Source: Cordylochernes scorpioides
Taxonomy: Eukaryota > Arthropoda > Arachnida > Pseudoscorpiones > Chernetidae
Direction of reading: 5' to 3'
DNA: 64,000 nucleotides
NCBI GenBank assembly: GCA_030710605.1
Contig: CP092874.1
Span: 22,643,007 to 22,707,006 of the forward strand
Position numbers and translations under genes: made by a program. The notes below the pieces were generated by a model. The model made no database searches. It had not been told where the DNA came from and worked only from the letters and a program-made list of their open reading frames with translations. Of this stretch, positions 34,152-45,110 are shown in pieces. Numbering within the stretch: position 1 is the stretch's first letter; every line of letters starts with the position of its first letter.

Positions 34152-37100
34152 GAGTGAAAGAATGCGTTTATTCCAATTCATATCTGTTTATAGTCTATGA
34201 GAAATATGAAGCCGGGGGAAATGCATTCTTTTATGATATCAGCAAGCAATCACTGACACTCGGACAAAGGAGGAATATACGGGCCATGAACCTGGAACAT
34301 GTTAGCTCAATGTAAGTACTGGAGGAAATTCTACTCTACCATTTAATGGGCAATGTACTAAGCCCACCCTTTCGCTGTCTGGAATCCGGGGAATCTTGGC
34401 CCAGATGTGAGTCAAGTCCACATGTTCTCAGTCATGGTCTTCATGGTGGAGGTGTGGGATGGTCTAAACATCAATTCTATACAAACAAACTATTAGTACC
34501 TCCTAGATAAACATAATTATTAAGGGCGCCAAGGAATTGTGTGTGGTAATATAGATATGTACAATTCCTAAAACATATCCAAAAAAAAAAAAAAAAAACT
34601 TTATTGACTCTATAAGATATATACATGACAGCAAAGGAATGACTATACATGGTTACCATGGTAATGGTAATATAAAAAGAATACTAAAATTGCAACTCCT
34701 ATCAATGACACTAATAACAGGGCAAAACAGAAACGTGGCAAGTGAATATACACATTAAATTTGCACGGATACTATGTATGTCAAAGTGGGGCAATGCAGA
34801 TATACGCGGAGAAAAAAAAAAAAATAAAAAAAATTTAAGATGGATGTTTGCTATAGGTATGAATGGAATGGTTTGATATACATGTATATAGGATATACAT
34901 GGTGAACAGATGAATCTATAAATTGTAATTAGAATCCTCATTCGGTACATTTGTCTGAAGATGGTAACAATGCCGTTACCAAAATGTCACACATAGTAAT
35001 TATTCGTTAATTCTACATACACAAATATACATGAATACAATAAAGGAATGATATATGCTATATAATAATATTGAATATATAATGATAATAAAAACGGATA
35101 GATGTGCACTGAGGGTCTAGGACATTTCACTAGTATTTCATATTCTACTTGGAATATCTTAAAATTGTTCTTACCGACTCGTCATTGGGACTGTTCTGTC
35201 TGGCATGTTCCCCGCTTCTCTTAAATCAGGGAAGATATATATATGAAGGGGATCATGATAGCCAATACGTTCCCAAACCAGGTTATTTCTAAGTCACCTT
35301 ATCGTGATGACAATCTAACCTATCTTTGTTCTCTACCTGAACATGTAGTTAACCCCTATTATACATTGTTTAGATGATCTATAGAATGTGTACTTATACC
35401 CTCTACCCTCAACTCGAGTTCTTAACACCTCTCTGAAAATATTATAGTCTATGTCTATAATAAAAAAATAAGACTAGCTCATTGCTCTAGGCCATTTCAC
35501 GGCCGAATCGATCTTTCCAAAATAAAAATTCTTCCTACCTAGATCTGAAAGCTACACTGGCTTGTTCTGGTGATCTGCCTCAGAAGTCCATTTAGAAGTC
35601 CTACTAATTTAAAGTTTACCTTATCTTATGATGTGTTACTCTCGTAACAAAAAGAAAATTTCTACTTATTAACTGATATTTAGACCTAAATTCGTTCTAA
35701 CTAAACGTATGGTAGACTGATAGTCTTTAATTAGGTGATTAACTTTTGCTAGCCTGGGGCGATATAAAACGCAAAGAATCTGGACAGTCCATCTGTCACT
35801 TTGCTAACTGGTACCTAAAAAAATCTGTAGACGGAATCGCGTCGTCTAATCATAGCTTGTCTCTTACACGCTCTCTCATTGTTAACTCTCATTAGAAACC
35901 CCCTTTAGACTATGACTTAAAATCAAGGAGTTATAGGGATTGCTTACCCAGCACATGTTTCGAAGTTTCTGTCTATAGGAGATTGGTTCCAAGCTGCGCA
36001 ATTTATAGAGGAGCTTCAACGCGCCGAACCTTCCCAACCTCCCGTCTGAAATCACCCTCATCTCAGCCACGCTTAAAGCGTCGTAAATTACGATGTCAGA
36101 TCGGTTACCCGAGGTTTTCGTCGCTTTACACTTAGTCTGCGACGTCGGCAACTGAATCCCCCCACCTAGCACAAAGTTCACCTGATACCTCTCCATTCCC
36201 TCTAATGAGGAGGAGTTTTGCAGACTTCTGGCCTGACCGTGGCCTTCCACAAATACTCCAGTCTGAGAATCGAGACATGGTCATTGCCTACGACTCTTAG
36301 AATTCAAGTTGATATGATGAAATAGGATGATTGATTCCCTAATAATAGAAATCAAACTTATACTCCCATTGGAGGAGACCTAACAAAATGGAGCGAAAAC
36401 CCTTCCTAATAATAGAGTTGTACTGTCCTGTGGGGCCATCGTTCCTAACAAATAACGAAATCAAAATTAAAATTGAATCTATTAGTTCCCTAACCTTATC
36501 TTAAAGTACCTTTGGTCTTTACAGTATAATTGTTTTTAACCTTCTTACACATTCATTAGACCAATCCATTCATGCACCCTCCCCCCCATCATTCACGGTC
36601 TGCATACAAACTAAAGTTAAAAGCTGCTACACAAGCCAAAGTACTATGATTATCATCATTGATAGTTCCTAATAATAACAAATTTTTCAGGACAAATGTG
36701 AAATCAAATAAAGTGTACCTAATTAATATGAATCGGGAGCTAAAGCCCTATTTACTCAAATAAAGTGCCTCGTACAAACTCTAATACAAGTTACCTACTC
36801 ATAGATAAATATTATTTATACTTAAACAAAATTAATAAAGTTTGATTGTTAACAATCAATGCTGAAATCTAACCTAACACTCTAACTAGGTGTCTAACAG
36901 TCTGAAAATCTTCTTATCTTGACACTTGGTGTCTAAACAAATGAATCATCAAACTAGCACTTAAATGGAGCGAACTGAACTTCAAGCATTTACCTCATTG
37001 CCAAAAATATGATAGGTCTACAAGTGTTTTGCCAACGCTGCTTCCCATATAGGATCATTAGCATTCTTCCCTCCCTGCTATTCAGCTAAACCCTTTCTTT

Positions 37101-37580
37101 GGACTTATAGGGCATTCAGTACCCAGCTCGTTCTGGAGTTTAACAACAGAGATGACCTGCTATCCTATTACATCAATTCTTAGACTGTAATTGCCTTACA
37201 CACTCTCATTATAAATTCTCTTTGGACTGTATAACTGGACCCAGGGATTTACAGGGAGTCAAGTTTTACCCAACGCAAGCTCCAAGTCATTCCATAGAGA
37301 ATATGTTACAAGCACAGCAATTGTCTGGTGCGCCTAAGCCCCTCAATTGTTTTTAACGTTGAACCACTGCTCAAAACCTGCAATAAAAAAAAAATCGAAA
37401 CAAAATACACTGTTGAACTCTCAACTTAATTTACAACTCGCTATCAATACAGAATAGCATCTCCAAAAAAAAAACTGAAATTTCTTTACAACCACAATCT
37501 AGGGCCTTTAACTCACATCCTAACACTTCTTACTATGATCAAAATTTAACTAACTCTAGTACACATTCCATAGGTTCAAA
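34152..37580. other. Unassigned stretch
   Basis: About 3.4 kb without a recognisable gene. A family A hammerhead relic lies at 34950-34992. The longest open frame (35882-36250, minus) has no motif I recognise. If the LTR border at 34137 is real, this could be the decayed 3' part of the same element. Confidence 0.4.
34950..34992 (+). ncRNA. Family A hammerhead relic
   Basis: TTGTCTGAAGATGGTAAC and GTTACC are kept, with AAAATGTCACACA where the active form has GAAACGTCACACA. The upstream text TCATTCGGTACATTTGTC matches the end of the Penelope-like element at 40835-40853, so this is probably a 3' remnant of the same family. Confidence 0.7.
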
Positions 37581-37994
37581 TCAATGGCAACCTGGGCATG
37601 ATTTACAATCAGTGGGTCTCTTGACCCTGGTTGAACGACGTATTCCAGGGCCGTCAACATTGCCACCCATTGCCCTATTTACTACCTCAGGCGGGTTCCC
37701 TAAGGTTGCTGTCTCTCGTGGTTCCACTGGTTCTACAGTTCTACGGGAATATATGGGATACGTTGGATGGACCCAGTGATCCTCATCATCAGTGATACTA
37801 TCTATTTGTTCTTGTGTGTTTCCGTCCCCCGTAGGGTAAGTCTTTACCGGGGCATGATAGGCCTTCATTCTGTCTATGTGAATCTTGTCCAAGTGCCCCG
37901 TCTCCAAATCCTTCAAAAGATAAACATTGTCGCCTGTCCTTTGTAGTACCTCATAAGGTCCTCTATAAAAGAAATCCAAGTGATGTGAACGCAA
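37581..37994 (-). pseudogene. Integrase C-terminal fragment of an LTR retroelement
   Basis: The frame holds YRGPYEVLQRTGDNVYLLKD and LETGHLDKIHIDRMKAYHAP. This is the GPY-like C-terminal region of Ty3/Gypsy or BEL integrases, followed by a polar tail ending in RRSTRVKRPTDCKSC. No integrase core, RT or gag is found to the right, so it is an isolated tail of an old element. The frame itself has no internal stop. Family assignment is from motif memory. Confidence 0.7.
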
Positions 37995-38129
37995 AACATT
38001 GCGCTGTGAAATTTGAAGGCTCTATAAAAGAACGAAATTGGAGCATAAAAACAAAAGTAAAAAAAAAACTAAAGTATTCCTAAATCATATCCTGACAAGA
38101 TTGCGAAAGCCCTTCAAAACGATGTGTTG

Positions 38130-38420
38130 TATTACAACAAGGTTGTGACACAACTCATAAAGATGACAAACTATCATTAAAAATAAGGTTGTGAAAAAAA
38201 AAATCCTATTAACTGTGGACTAACATTAAGACACGGCTGTGAAAACTCTCTTCATCACTAAAACGAGTCTGTGAAATGACACACTAACATATAAAACAAG
38301 GTTGTGAAAATCATTAAAGATGGCAACAAACGCTACAGCAAGGTTGTGAGACGATATACTGCACAAAAAACAAGGTTGGGACAATTAGTACACAAACACT
38401 GAAACAGGGTGTTAAAGTTC
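38130..38420. repeat. Irregular repeats of an ACAAGGTTGTGA motif
   Basis: Close variants of ACAAGGTTGTGA occur at about 38138, 38184, 38230, 38262, 38298, 38338, 38369 and 38402, 31-47 bp apart. The spacing is irregular and the intervening sequence differs, so it is not a clean tandem repeat. Confidence 0.55.
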
Positions 38421-39385
38421 CTTTCAACGATCACTTAACACAAGAACACATGTTATGGTTTAAAATAAAAGGTCGAGCTGCACACTATTTAAAATTCACC
38501 ATGACACTAAGACAAAATAGTTAACATAAAAGTAAAATTGAAAATTTAAGATTCTTTACAACGCTAGAACAAACTCGTAGCTAGAGAAATAAAAGAAAGT
38601 TGGAACTAGTCAAATCACAGCCTATAACTAAAACAAAGTGTTGTCAAAAAAAAAAAAAAACTGAGTAACTCTTAAATAACATATACCAACATTAAAGCAA
38701 AGATTGTGGCCAATAAGAAAATTGTTTCTTAATAGGAGAATTAACATTTATTATTTAATATAGTCCAATGTTATAATCAATATAGGCCTATTTATATACA
38801 TTAGTGTATACAATCGCCGAAATCTAGGTGAATTAGCTTACGCAAACTCTTAGTGTATTTTAAGATCCTCAATTTTACGAGCTACAGCGTCGGAGGCCGT
38901 CGTCACCTGATAGTTTAAATAGTTGGGGCCCACTTCCTGTCCGTAACGAACCCTCCCACGTCTGGTCATTATCTTCCAAGAAGGGAGGCAGGGGGCCCAC
39001 GGTTTCTAATTTTAATTGCCCCGGCCGCGACTTTCTTAACTCGAGGTGACAGAATTGCTCCCACAAAGGGGCCTACCGAGGTGTCGGCCAACGCACTCTC
39101 TGTCCTCGGGACACACACAAAATTTACGTCGAGGTCTTAGATGATTTCTGTCACATCGTTAACAAATTACTAATTATGAACATACAATTGTTGGATATCT
39201 AGAAGTTTCCCCTACCTATTTATCTAATCCCTTAATACGTGTACGTTGCCATCGCCACTTAGCGGCTGCTACTGGAAATTTTCCTCTTTCATTTATACAG
39301 TATGAGACATAGTAATTAAAGGGTTGCATTTCCATGGGTTCAATTCTCTCACATCATGTTTAAACGAAATCAAATGTGGTTATAG
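38421..39385. other. Non-coding stretch with GC-rich patch
   Basis: No gene recognised; 38880-39120 is GC-richer than its surroundings. The small minus-strand frame at 38875-39066 has no known motif. Confidence 0.4.
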
Positions 39386-39485
39386 NNNNNNNNNNNNNNN
39401 NNNNNNNNNNNNNNNNNNNNNNNNNNNNNNNNNNNNNNNNNNNNNNNNNNNNNNNNNNNNNNNNNNNNNNNNNNNNNNNNNNNNN
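39386..39485. other. Assembly gap of 100 N
   Basis: Placeholder gap that removes the N-terminal part of the Penelope-like RT. Confidence 0.98.
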
Positions 39486-40073
39486 GTTGAATCCATGTTT
39501 ACTTCAATCCCTATACCCACAATTATGGATGCATTAAACCATGTGATAAAAGAATCAAAAATAAATAATTTGCCAAAATCTGAATTTTTAATTGGAATAG
39601 AATTTTGTTTGAAAACAACATACTTTATTTATGATGACCAAATATATCTCCAAATGAAAGGTGCAACAATGGGTAGTCCAATATCACCAAACGCAGCTTG
39701 CATTACTATAGGCCAATTAGAAAGAAAAGCTCTAAATTCACTTAAAAATGATGTTTATTATTTTAAAAGATATGTGGATGACTCCATTTTATTTATTAAT
39801 CAGGGAAGTGAACAAAACATTTTGGATACTTTCAACAATCTATTGCCTGATATCAATTACTCTATGGAATTAGATAACAACAAATCAATAAATTTCCTGG
39901 ACATGAACTTATCATACAGTAATAACAATATTACAACCTCTATATACAAAAAATCAACACATACAGGAACTTATTGGAACTATAGCTCACAGCACCATTT
40001 CAGCCAAAAAGTAGGATTAGTAAAAGCTCTTATATATAGAGTTTTACACTCATTAATGATACAACTAAAATAA
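39486..40073 (+). pseudogene. Penelope-like reverse transcriptase, partial
   Basis: Motifs typical of Penelope RT are visible: ESMFTSIPI, CLKTTYFIYDDQIYLQMKG, MGSPISPNAACI, the catalytic YVDDSILF (near 39770), INFLDMNLSYSNN and YKKSTHTGTYWNYSSQH. The frame stops at 40071-40073. It is 5' truncated by the gap. The remaining linker downstream is interrupted by stops and shifts. Confidence 0.93.
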
Positions 40074-40299
40074 ATATAGAAATTAACACCATCAAAAAAG
40101 AACTAATCAATGAAGATTTTCCCATCAAATTGATAAATAGAATAATAGAAGACATGAACCAAAAATATGAGAATAATACTTTAATTCAAAATCTAAAGTG
40201 CAAAAACAAAGAAGACAAATTTATCACATTGCCATATATAAACCAAAAGTTTGCAAGAAATTTGACTAATATATTCAAAAAGTAAGAAAAAATAAACAT

Positions 40300-40658
40300 T
40301 GCATGGAAACCATGTAACCCTATCTTGCAATATATCAACAACCATAAGAACACTCACATACCAAAAAGAGCAGGCTTAATTTATGAAGTGAAATGTGAAA
40401 AATGTGACTATGTTATGTAGCACAAACATCCAGAACTTTAAAAGAAAGAATGAAAAACCTTGAATATGCTCTGAAACGGGATAAATTTTAGAATTCTGCA
40501 CTTGTAGAACATAGAAAAATCACAGAACATAATAATTTTAACCTAAAAGAAACAAAGATACTAGATTATGAGAAAATTTATTTTAAGAGACAATTTAAAG
40601 AAGCATTTTTCATTCAAAAGAAATGTGCTACAATTAACAGAATGGAAGAGGAAATATA
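40300..40658 (+). pseudogene. Penelope-like GIY-YIG endonuclease domain, decayed
   Basis: Before a frameshift the text GLIYEVKCEKCDYV is seen, then in another frame AQTSRTLKERMKNLEYALK, VEHRKITEH, TKILDYEKIYFKR and INRMEEEI before a stop near 40658. These are the hallmarks of the C-terminal endonuclease of Penelope-like elements. The Tyr-Ile-Gly part is damaged and one stop interrupts the second frame. Confidence 0.85.
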
Positions 40659-40849
40659 AATGATATTTATAGATATGCTTTTAATTATATTTGAAAAAAC
40701 TTTTAATTCTAAGAATAATAATCATCATGTGTTTATCTCATCTGTTAATCAGATAAATATCTTCTTCTTATCTGTTATCTTGTTTGCACACTTGATAACA
40801 GGAACTATTTAAAAGCATGCTGTGGTAAAATTCTCTCATTCAGTACTTT

Positions 40850-40890
40850 TGTCTGAAGATGGTAACAACGCTGTTACCGAAACGTCACAC
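40850..40890 (+). ncRNA. Hammerhead ribozyme, family A, at the Penelope 3' end
   Basis: The parts are CTGAAGA (40853-40859), a six-base stem II GGTAAC/GTTACC with loop AACGCT, GAAA (40879-40882) and the cleavage triplet GTC (40884-40886). TGT and ACA form a short stem I. ACGT (40882-40885) is self-complementary, so stem III would form between two copies, as in minimal dimeric hammerheads. The core matches the consensus. Hammerheads are known in the terminal repeats of Penelope-like elements. Confidence 0.8.
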
Positions 40891-41517
40891 ATTATTTATT
40901 TATTTGGATTTGGTCTTATTACCTTGTGGTGCCTGCTAGTTACTGGAATAAACAAAGAGTTGTTTTTTAAAGTAACATTTTGTAATTTGAAATAAAATAC
41001 AGGAAAGACATGAATGTCTAAGAAGATTGAGCAGCTAGAATATTAACTAAATAGGGTGCTAGCTGGAAGGTAAACAAACACTAAATTTTCCTTTGAAATA
41101 TGATATTTTGAATAAAATTTTCTGCCCTTTTTTTAAATTCTAAAATTTGTTCACTTTCTTCCTGTTTAATTTATTCACCTATTTCAAAATAGTATTTGTA
41201 ATTTTTCCTTTGTTCCAAAATTTACTAAGGCACTTTTATCCACTATGTTAAATGGCAAAATAAAAGGACATTGAAAGAAAACAACCCAAAGTAAGCCACA
41301 CTCTCAAAGAGGTTAAAATTATTTTCTGTTAATTAAATGTTTCTATGTTTAAGTACAAAGATATAATGTTAACACATTTAATTAGTTTATATTGTTTAAA
41401 ATAATTTATTACACTTATTCTATTTATAATTAGCTAAATATCACAAATATATAAAATGCTCTTTTTAATTTTGTAAAGTTAAAATTTTATTGTAAAACTT
41501 TCTATGATAAAATCGTT

Positions 41518-42491
41518 GGGAGACACCGTTGAGTTTGGCCGTATCTGACCTATGACGTCAAAATGACGTCACGATGTAAACAAAGGTTACGACTGGCTCA
41601 TTTTTTTTTTTTTAAATTCGATTTAATTAATGATATTCTAAATACCTGCGACTAATTTATAGTTTCAATATATATATATATATTTTTTCTAAATGACCTG
41701 CTAATTTTTAAAAGATCTTTTTTTGAAAATATTTAGCGCAATTGTAAACACGTGTATGTTGTGAATGCACCTTGAGAGCAATGGTGTCCGATATTTAAAA
41801 TTATTATAAAATTAATTATTAATCAATATAAAAAATCAATATAAAATTTTTATAAAATTAATTATTAATCAATATAAAAATTTCGTTGTTAATTTAGGTT
41901 AGTTTAAGTTCGGTTTAGGTTAGGTTAGGTTAAGGTTCGTTCAGGTTAGGTTAGGTTAGGTTCGCTTAGGTTAGGTTAGGTTAGGTTAGGTTCGCTTAGG
42001 TTAGGTTAGTTTAAGTTAGCTTTAGGTTAGGTTAGGTTCAGGTTCGTTCAGGTTAGGTTAGGTTAGGTTCAGGTTAGGTTAGGTTAGGTTCAGGTTAGGT
42101 TAGGTTAGGTTCAGGTTAGGTTAGGTTAATGTAATTTATTAATAGTTTTATTATTATAAATATGTAATATTAATAATTTTATTATTTTTATATTTTTTTG
42201 GATATTCCTATTTATAAATATAACCTTTGGCACCATTGGAACGTATTACGCCATTATTTCTTTGTTTACGTTGGCGCTAAAAAAATAATTAAAAAATTGC
42301 TAATAAAAAATTATTAAAATAAAAAATCCTTTATATATATCTTGACACTATAAATTAGTCGCTGGTATTAAAATATTAATAATTAAATCGAATTAAAAAA
42401 AAAAAAAATGAGCCAGTCGTAACCTTTGTTTACATCGTGACGTCATTTTGACGTCATAGGTCAGATACGGCCAAACTCAACGGTGTCTCCC
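41518..42491. mobile_element. Foldback DNA transposon with long terminal inverted repeats and TTAGG core
   Basis: 974 bp starting GGGAGACACCGTTGAG and ending CTCAACGGTGTCTCCC. The ends pair nearly perfectly for about 110 bp, then with more changes for at least another 50 bp. An 8-bp target duplication AAATCGTT flanks it (41510-41517 and 42492-42499); the left arm of the duplication (near 29770) shows the empty site. There is no coding frame. An 8-bp duplication plus long inverted repeats would fit hAT or Mutator-like elements; I cannot choose. Confidence 0.9.
41893..42130 (+). repeat. TTAGG-type repeats inside the foldback element
   Basis: A run rich in GGTTA units, broken by TTCAGG, TTCGCT and TTTAAG variants. 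The unit is the common arthropod telomere repeat but here it is the centre of a transposon, not a chromosome end. Confidence 0.9.
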
Positions 42492-43477
42492 AAATCGTTT
42501 TAGTTACTCGCCATAGGGTTTGTTTATAAAAACGAAAATTTTGTTCAAAATGTACACGTAAATTTTATAGTTAAAATTATTGAAACAAAAATTTAATTTT
42601 AAAAAAGCTAAAAATTATAAAACGGGGAAAAAATATATAAATATAAACACTAATATCTTATCTAAATGTACTTGATAGCAAACCAAAAGTTAAATAATTA
42701 CAACGTAGTTTCCGCAGCACGCAAACACCTATCTCCATCTATCATCACATTTTGTAACTATTTATAAATTAATGTTTATGTTGCTTTGTTTAAAAGTCGG
42801 TAGTGTTCTTCAATTTGTTGCACAATTTTATATTGAAATTTAATATTTCATTAAAAGTTAATTTAATGTTCAAAATTTGTTAGAAATCTTTGTGTATTTA
42901 ACTAGAAATAATATGGCTGGAATTTAGGGTAGCAAAAAAAGGGTCATGTTATATCAAGCAATCTTTAAAACTAGTGAATAATTATTTTGCAAACTTCACA
43001 CATAAAATTCAAAATTTCATTTTTAAAATATTAACATAATATATAAATAGACTTTCTTTAGGTTTTGGCATGTTTAGAAAACACCTATTCAAAATTTAAA
43101 GAAAAATTTCGAAGAATTTTATAGAATAAAGCCAAAGAAAAATAAAATAAACTTACTTGTTTCATCCAATTTCACAATAGCAAAAACAGAAAGTTATCTA
43201 GACAGGAAGAGAAACGTGGATTAGTACCGCCATCTATCAATCAATTTTGAAACTATTTATAGTTCTAATTTCTACCGAGTTTTAGCAGATATAATTTAAA
43301 CCAGAAAGTAAGTTTCTAAAGTTTTATTCACTAAATATTTTTTTGATGAATGTTGCCTTTTTTATATTTTAATAATGTATTTTAATAAATATATTTTTAA
43401 TTTTCTCAAAGTATGTCATATAAAGCAAATGTAAATTATTTATGAGCTCTATAAGAATCTAACCACTAAAAACTGGT

Positions 43478-43545
43478 CATTCAGGCATCCTGAAAAATCA
43501 TGAAACGGGTCGTTAAGGCCAGAATTGTGTGAGACTGCGACAATT
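43478..43545 (-). repeat. Fragment of the family B hammerhead repeat
   Basis: CATCCTGAAAAATCATGAAA and GGCCAGAATTGTGTGAGA match the stretch at 44411-44480, part of the retrozyme-like unit. Confidence 0.75.
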
Positions 43546-43836
43546 AATCTTGTTAGATCCCTAGAATCCCAAATATGGGACACATCCCTACTTTGGACAC
43601 ATAATGTGAGCAAATAGAAAAGACATTGATGTTGAGGAAATTGAAGAAAGAATGCAAGACCTGCAATGTTTGAACTGGCTAGAAGGGGTCAAGAAAACTA
43701 CCGAAAGGTCATCAGATCAGCTGTGAGTGATGGTAACTAACAGATCAATTTGGAGAATATTTGTCATAAGGTCAACAAAAGTTAATGGACGATAGTAACA
43801 AAAGTTGTAACTTGATGAATTCAAATTGTAGACTGT

Positions 43837-43990
43837 AGGGGGTCGATGGAATGGTGGTCTAAACTGTTGGTTTTCGGCTGCATAACCCGGGATCAAATCC
43901 CGCATTGGTCACTTTTTTCTGATTATAAAAAAATGCTCCAATCGCCTCCGATATTTGCAAAAGTCCAAATACACCAGCAAGTGCAAGTAA
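43837..43990 (+). repeat. tRNA-derived SINE, copy 2
   Basis: Same head as copy 1 (GGGGGTC-ATGGAATGGTGGTCTAAAC) and a B-box-like GATCAAATCC, followed by CTTTTTT and the same body (CTCCAATCGCCTCCGAT, TTGCAAAAGTCCAA). The following text AAGTGTAAAAGTCAAACTG recurs near 47615. Confidence 0.7.
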
Positions 43991-44167
43991 CCAAATGGGG
44001 CTCTGACACATTTGTAAGTGTAAAAGTCAAACTGCTTTTCACATGTGTAGACAATTCAATAAATTTTAATGACACTCTTAATGAATTGTTACAAAAATCA
44101 AAGATAAATTAAACAAAGATAAATGTGATTATTTACAATTTGGTGATGAAAATATCAAAAACCAGTT

Positions 44168-44719
44168 CACATGTGTAGATATAAATTAAGAAAAAGGCAT
44201 CTACTTATCATGCAACTGAAAGTTGCTAATGGCTTGCGCCATCTATCGGAATAAATATAAACTATTCTCGTTGATTTTAATTATTCCAGAATTGGCCAAA
44301 TACCCATTCTTGATTAATCAAGAAAAGCTAACCACGGACGCGTTTCGGGCTGTTGGCCCTCATCAGCGTGGTGCAAGCTGTACCTCAACAACCAAAAAAA
44401 AATAATAATAAATTGGTCATTAAGGCATCCTTAAAAATCATGAAACGGGTAGTTAAGGCCAGAATTGCGTGAGAACGCTACAAAATGTGAAAAAATAGAA
44501 CAAATGTAATATTGTACTGGGATAAGGTGCATAAATTAAGAAAAAGGCATCTACTTATTGTGCAACTGAAAGTTGCTAATGGCTTGCGCCATCTATCGGA
44601 ATAAATATCAACTATTCTCGTTGATTTTTAATTATTCCAGAATTGGCCAAATACCCATTCTTGATTAATCAAGAAAAGCTAACCACGGACGCTTTTCGGG
44701 CTGTTGGCCCTCATCAGCG
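44168..44719 (-). repeat. Retrozyme-like tandem repeat, minus orientation
   Basis: One and a half copies of a unit with a 350-bp period (AAGAAAAAGGCATCTACTT at 44188 and 44538). Each carries a family B hammerhead, about 351 bp apart (44326-44379 and 44677-44719). The second is cut at the junction with the inverted copy and has a changed stem III. Confidence 0.8.
44326..44379 (-). ncRNA. Hammerhead ribozyme, family B, copy 1
   Basis: The minus-strand sequence is identical to the copy at 44867-44920 over 54 bases. Core CTGATGA, stem II GGGC/GCCC with loop CAACA, GAAA, GTC; see that entry for details. Confidence 0.85.
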
Positions 44720-45110
44720 TTTATGCACCTAATCCCAGTACAATATTACATTTGTACTATTTTTTCACATTTTGTAGCGTTCTCACGCAATTCTGTCCTT
44801 AACTACCCGTTTCATGATTTTTCAGGATGCCTTAATGACTTTTTTTTTTTTTGGTCGTTGAGGTACAGCTTGCACCACGCTGATGAGGGCCAACAGCCCG
44901 AAACGCGTCCGTGGTTAGCTTTTCTTGATTAATCAAGAATGGGTTTTTGGCCAATTTTGGAATAATTAAAAATCAACGAGAATAGTTGATATTAATTCCG
45001 ATAGATGGCGCCAGCCATTAGCAACTTTCAGTTGAACGATAAGTAGATGCCTTTTTCTTAATTTATGCACCTTATCCCAGTACAATATTACATTTGTACT
45101 ATTTTTCACA
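44720..45110 (+). repeat. Retrozyme-like tandem repeat, plus orientation
   Basis: Inverted relative to the preceding block. CCCAGTACAATATTACATTTG occurs at about 44736 and 45076, giving a period of 340 bp, so one full unit is present with one hammerhead. The two orientations join at about 44719-44722 inside a hammerhead core. Confidence 0.8.
44867..44920 (+). ncRNA. Hammerhead ribozyme, family B, copy 2
   Basis: Core CTGATGA (44880-44886); stem II GGGC (44887-44890) with GCCC (44896-44899) and loop CAACA; GAAA (44900-44903); GTC (44907-44909). Stem I pairs CCACG (44875-44879) with CGTGG (44910-44914). An internal loop TGCA/TT and an outer AGCT/AGCT helix extend it, the layout that allows loop contacts in active type I hammerheads. 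ACGCGT (44903-44908) is palindromic, so stem III forms best between two copies. Confidence 0.87.

Larger units (their letters stand above)
39486..40940 (+). mobile_element. Penelope-like element, 3' part
   Basis: RT, a GIY-YIG-type endonuclease tail, an AT-rich 3' region and a hammerhead ribozyme motif in the order known for Penelope-like elements. The 5' part is lost in the gap or was never present. The right end (about 40930-40940) abuts the right arm of the inverted duplication. Confidence 0.88.
40941..43470. repeat. Right arm of the large inverted duplication
   Basis: About 1.55 kb of sequence, excluding the insertion at 41518-42491, matches the reverse complement of the left arm. It retains the empty sites of the Gypsy element and of the hammerhead foldback. 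Confidence 0.9.

Noticed and set aside
35882-36250. 122-codon minus-strand frame as a possible env gene
   Set aside because: No signal peptide, membrane segment or known motif; kept only as part of an unassigned stretch.
41893-42130. TTAGG repeats as a telomere
   Set aside because: They lie between the inverted ends of an inserted transposon, with unrelated sequence on both sides.
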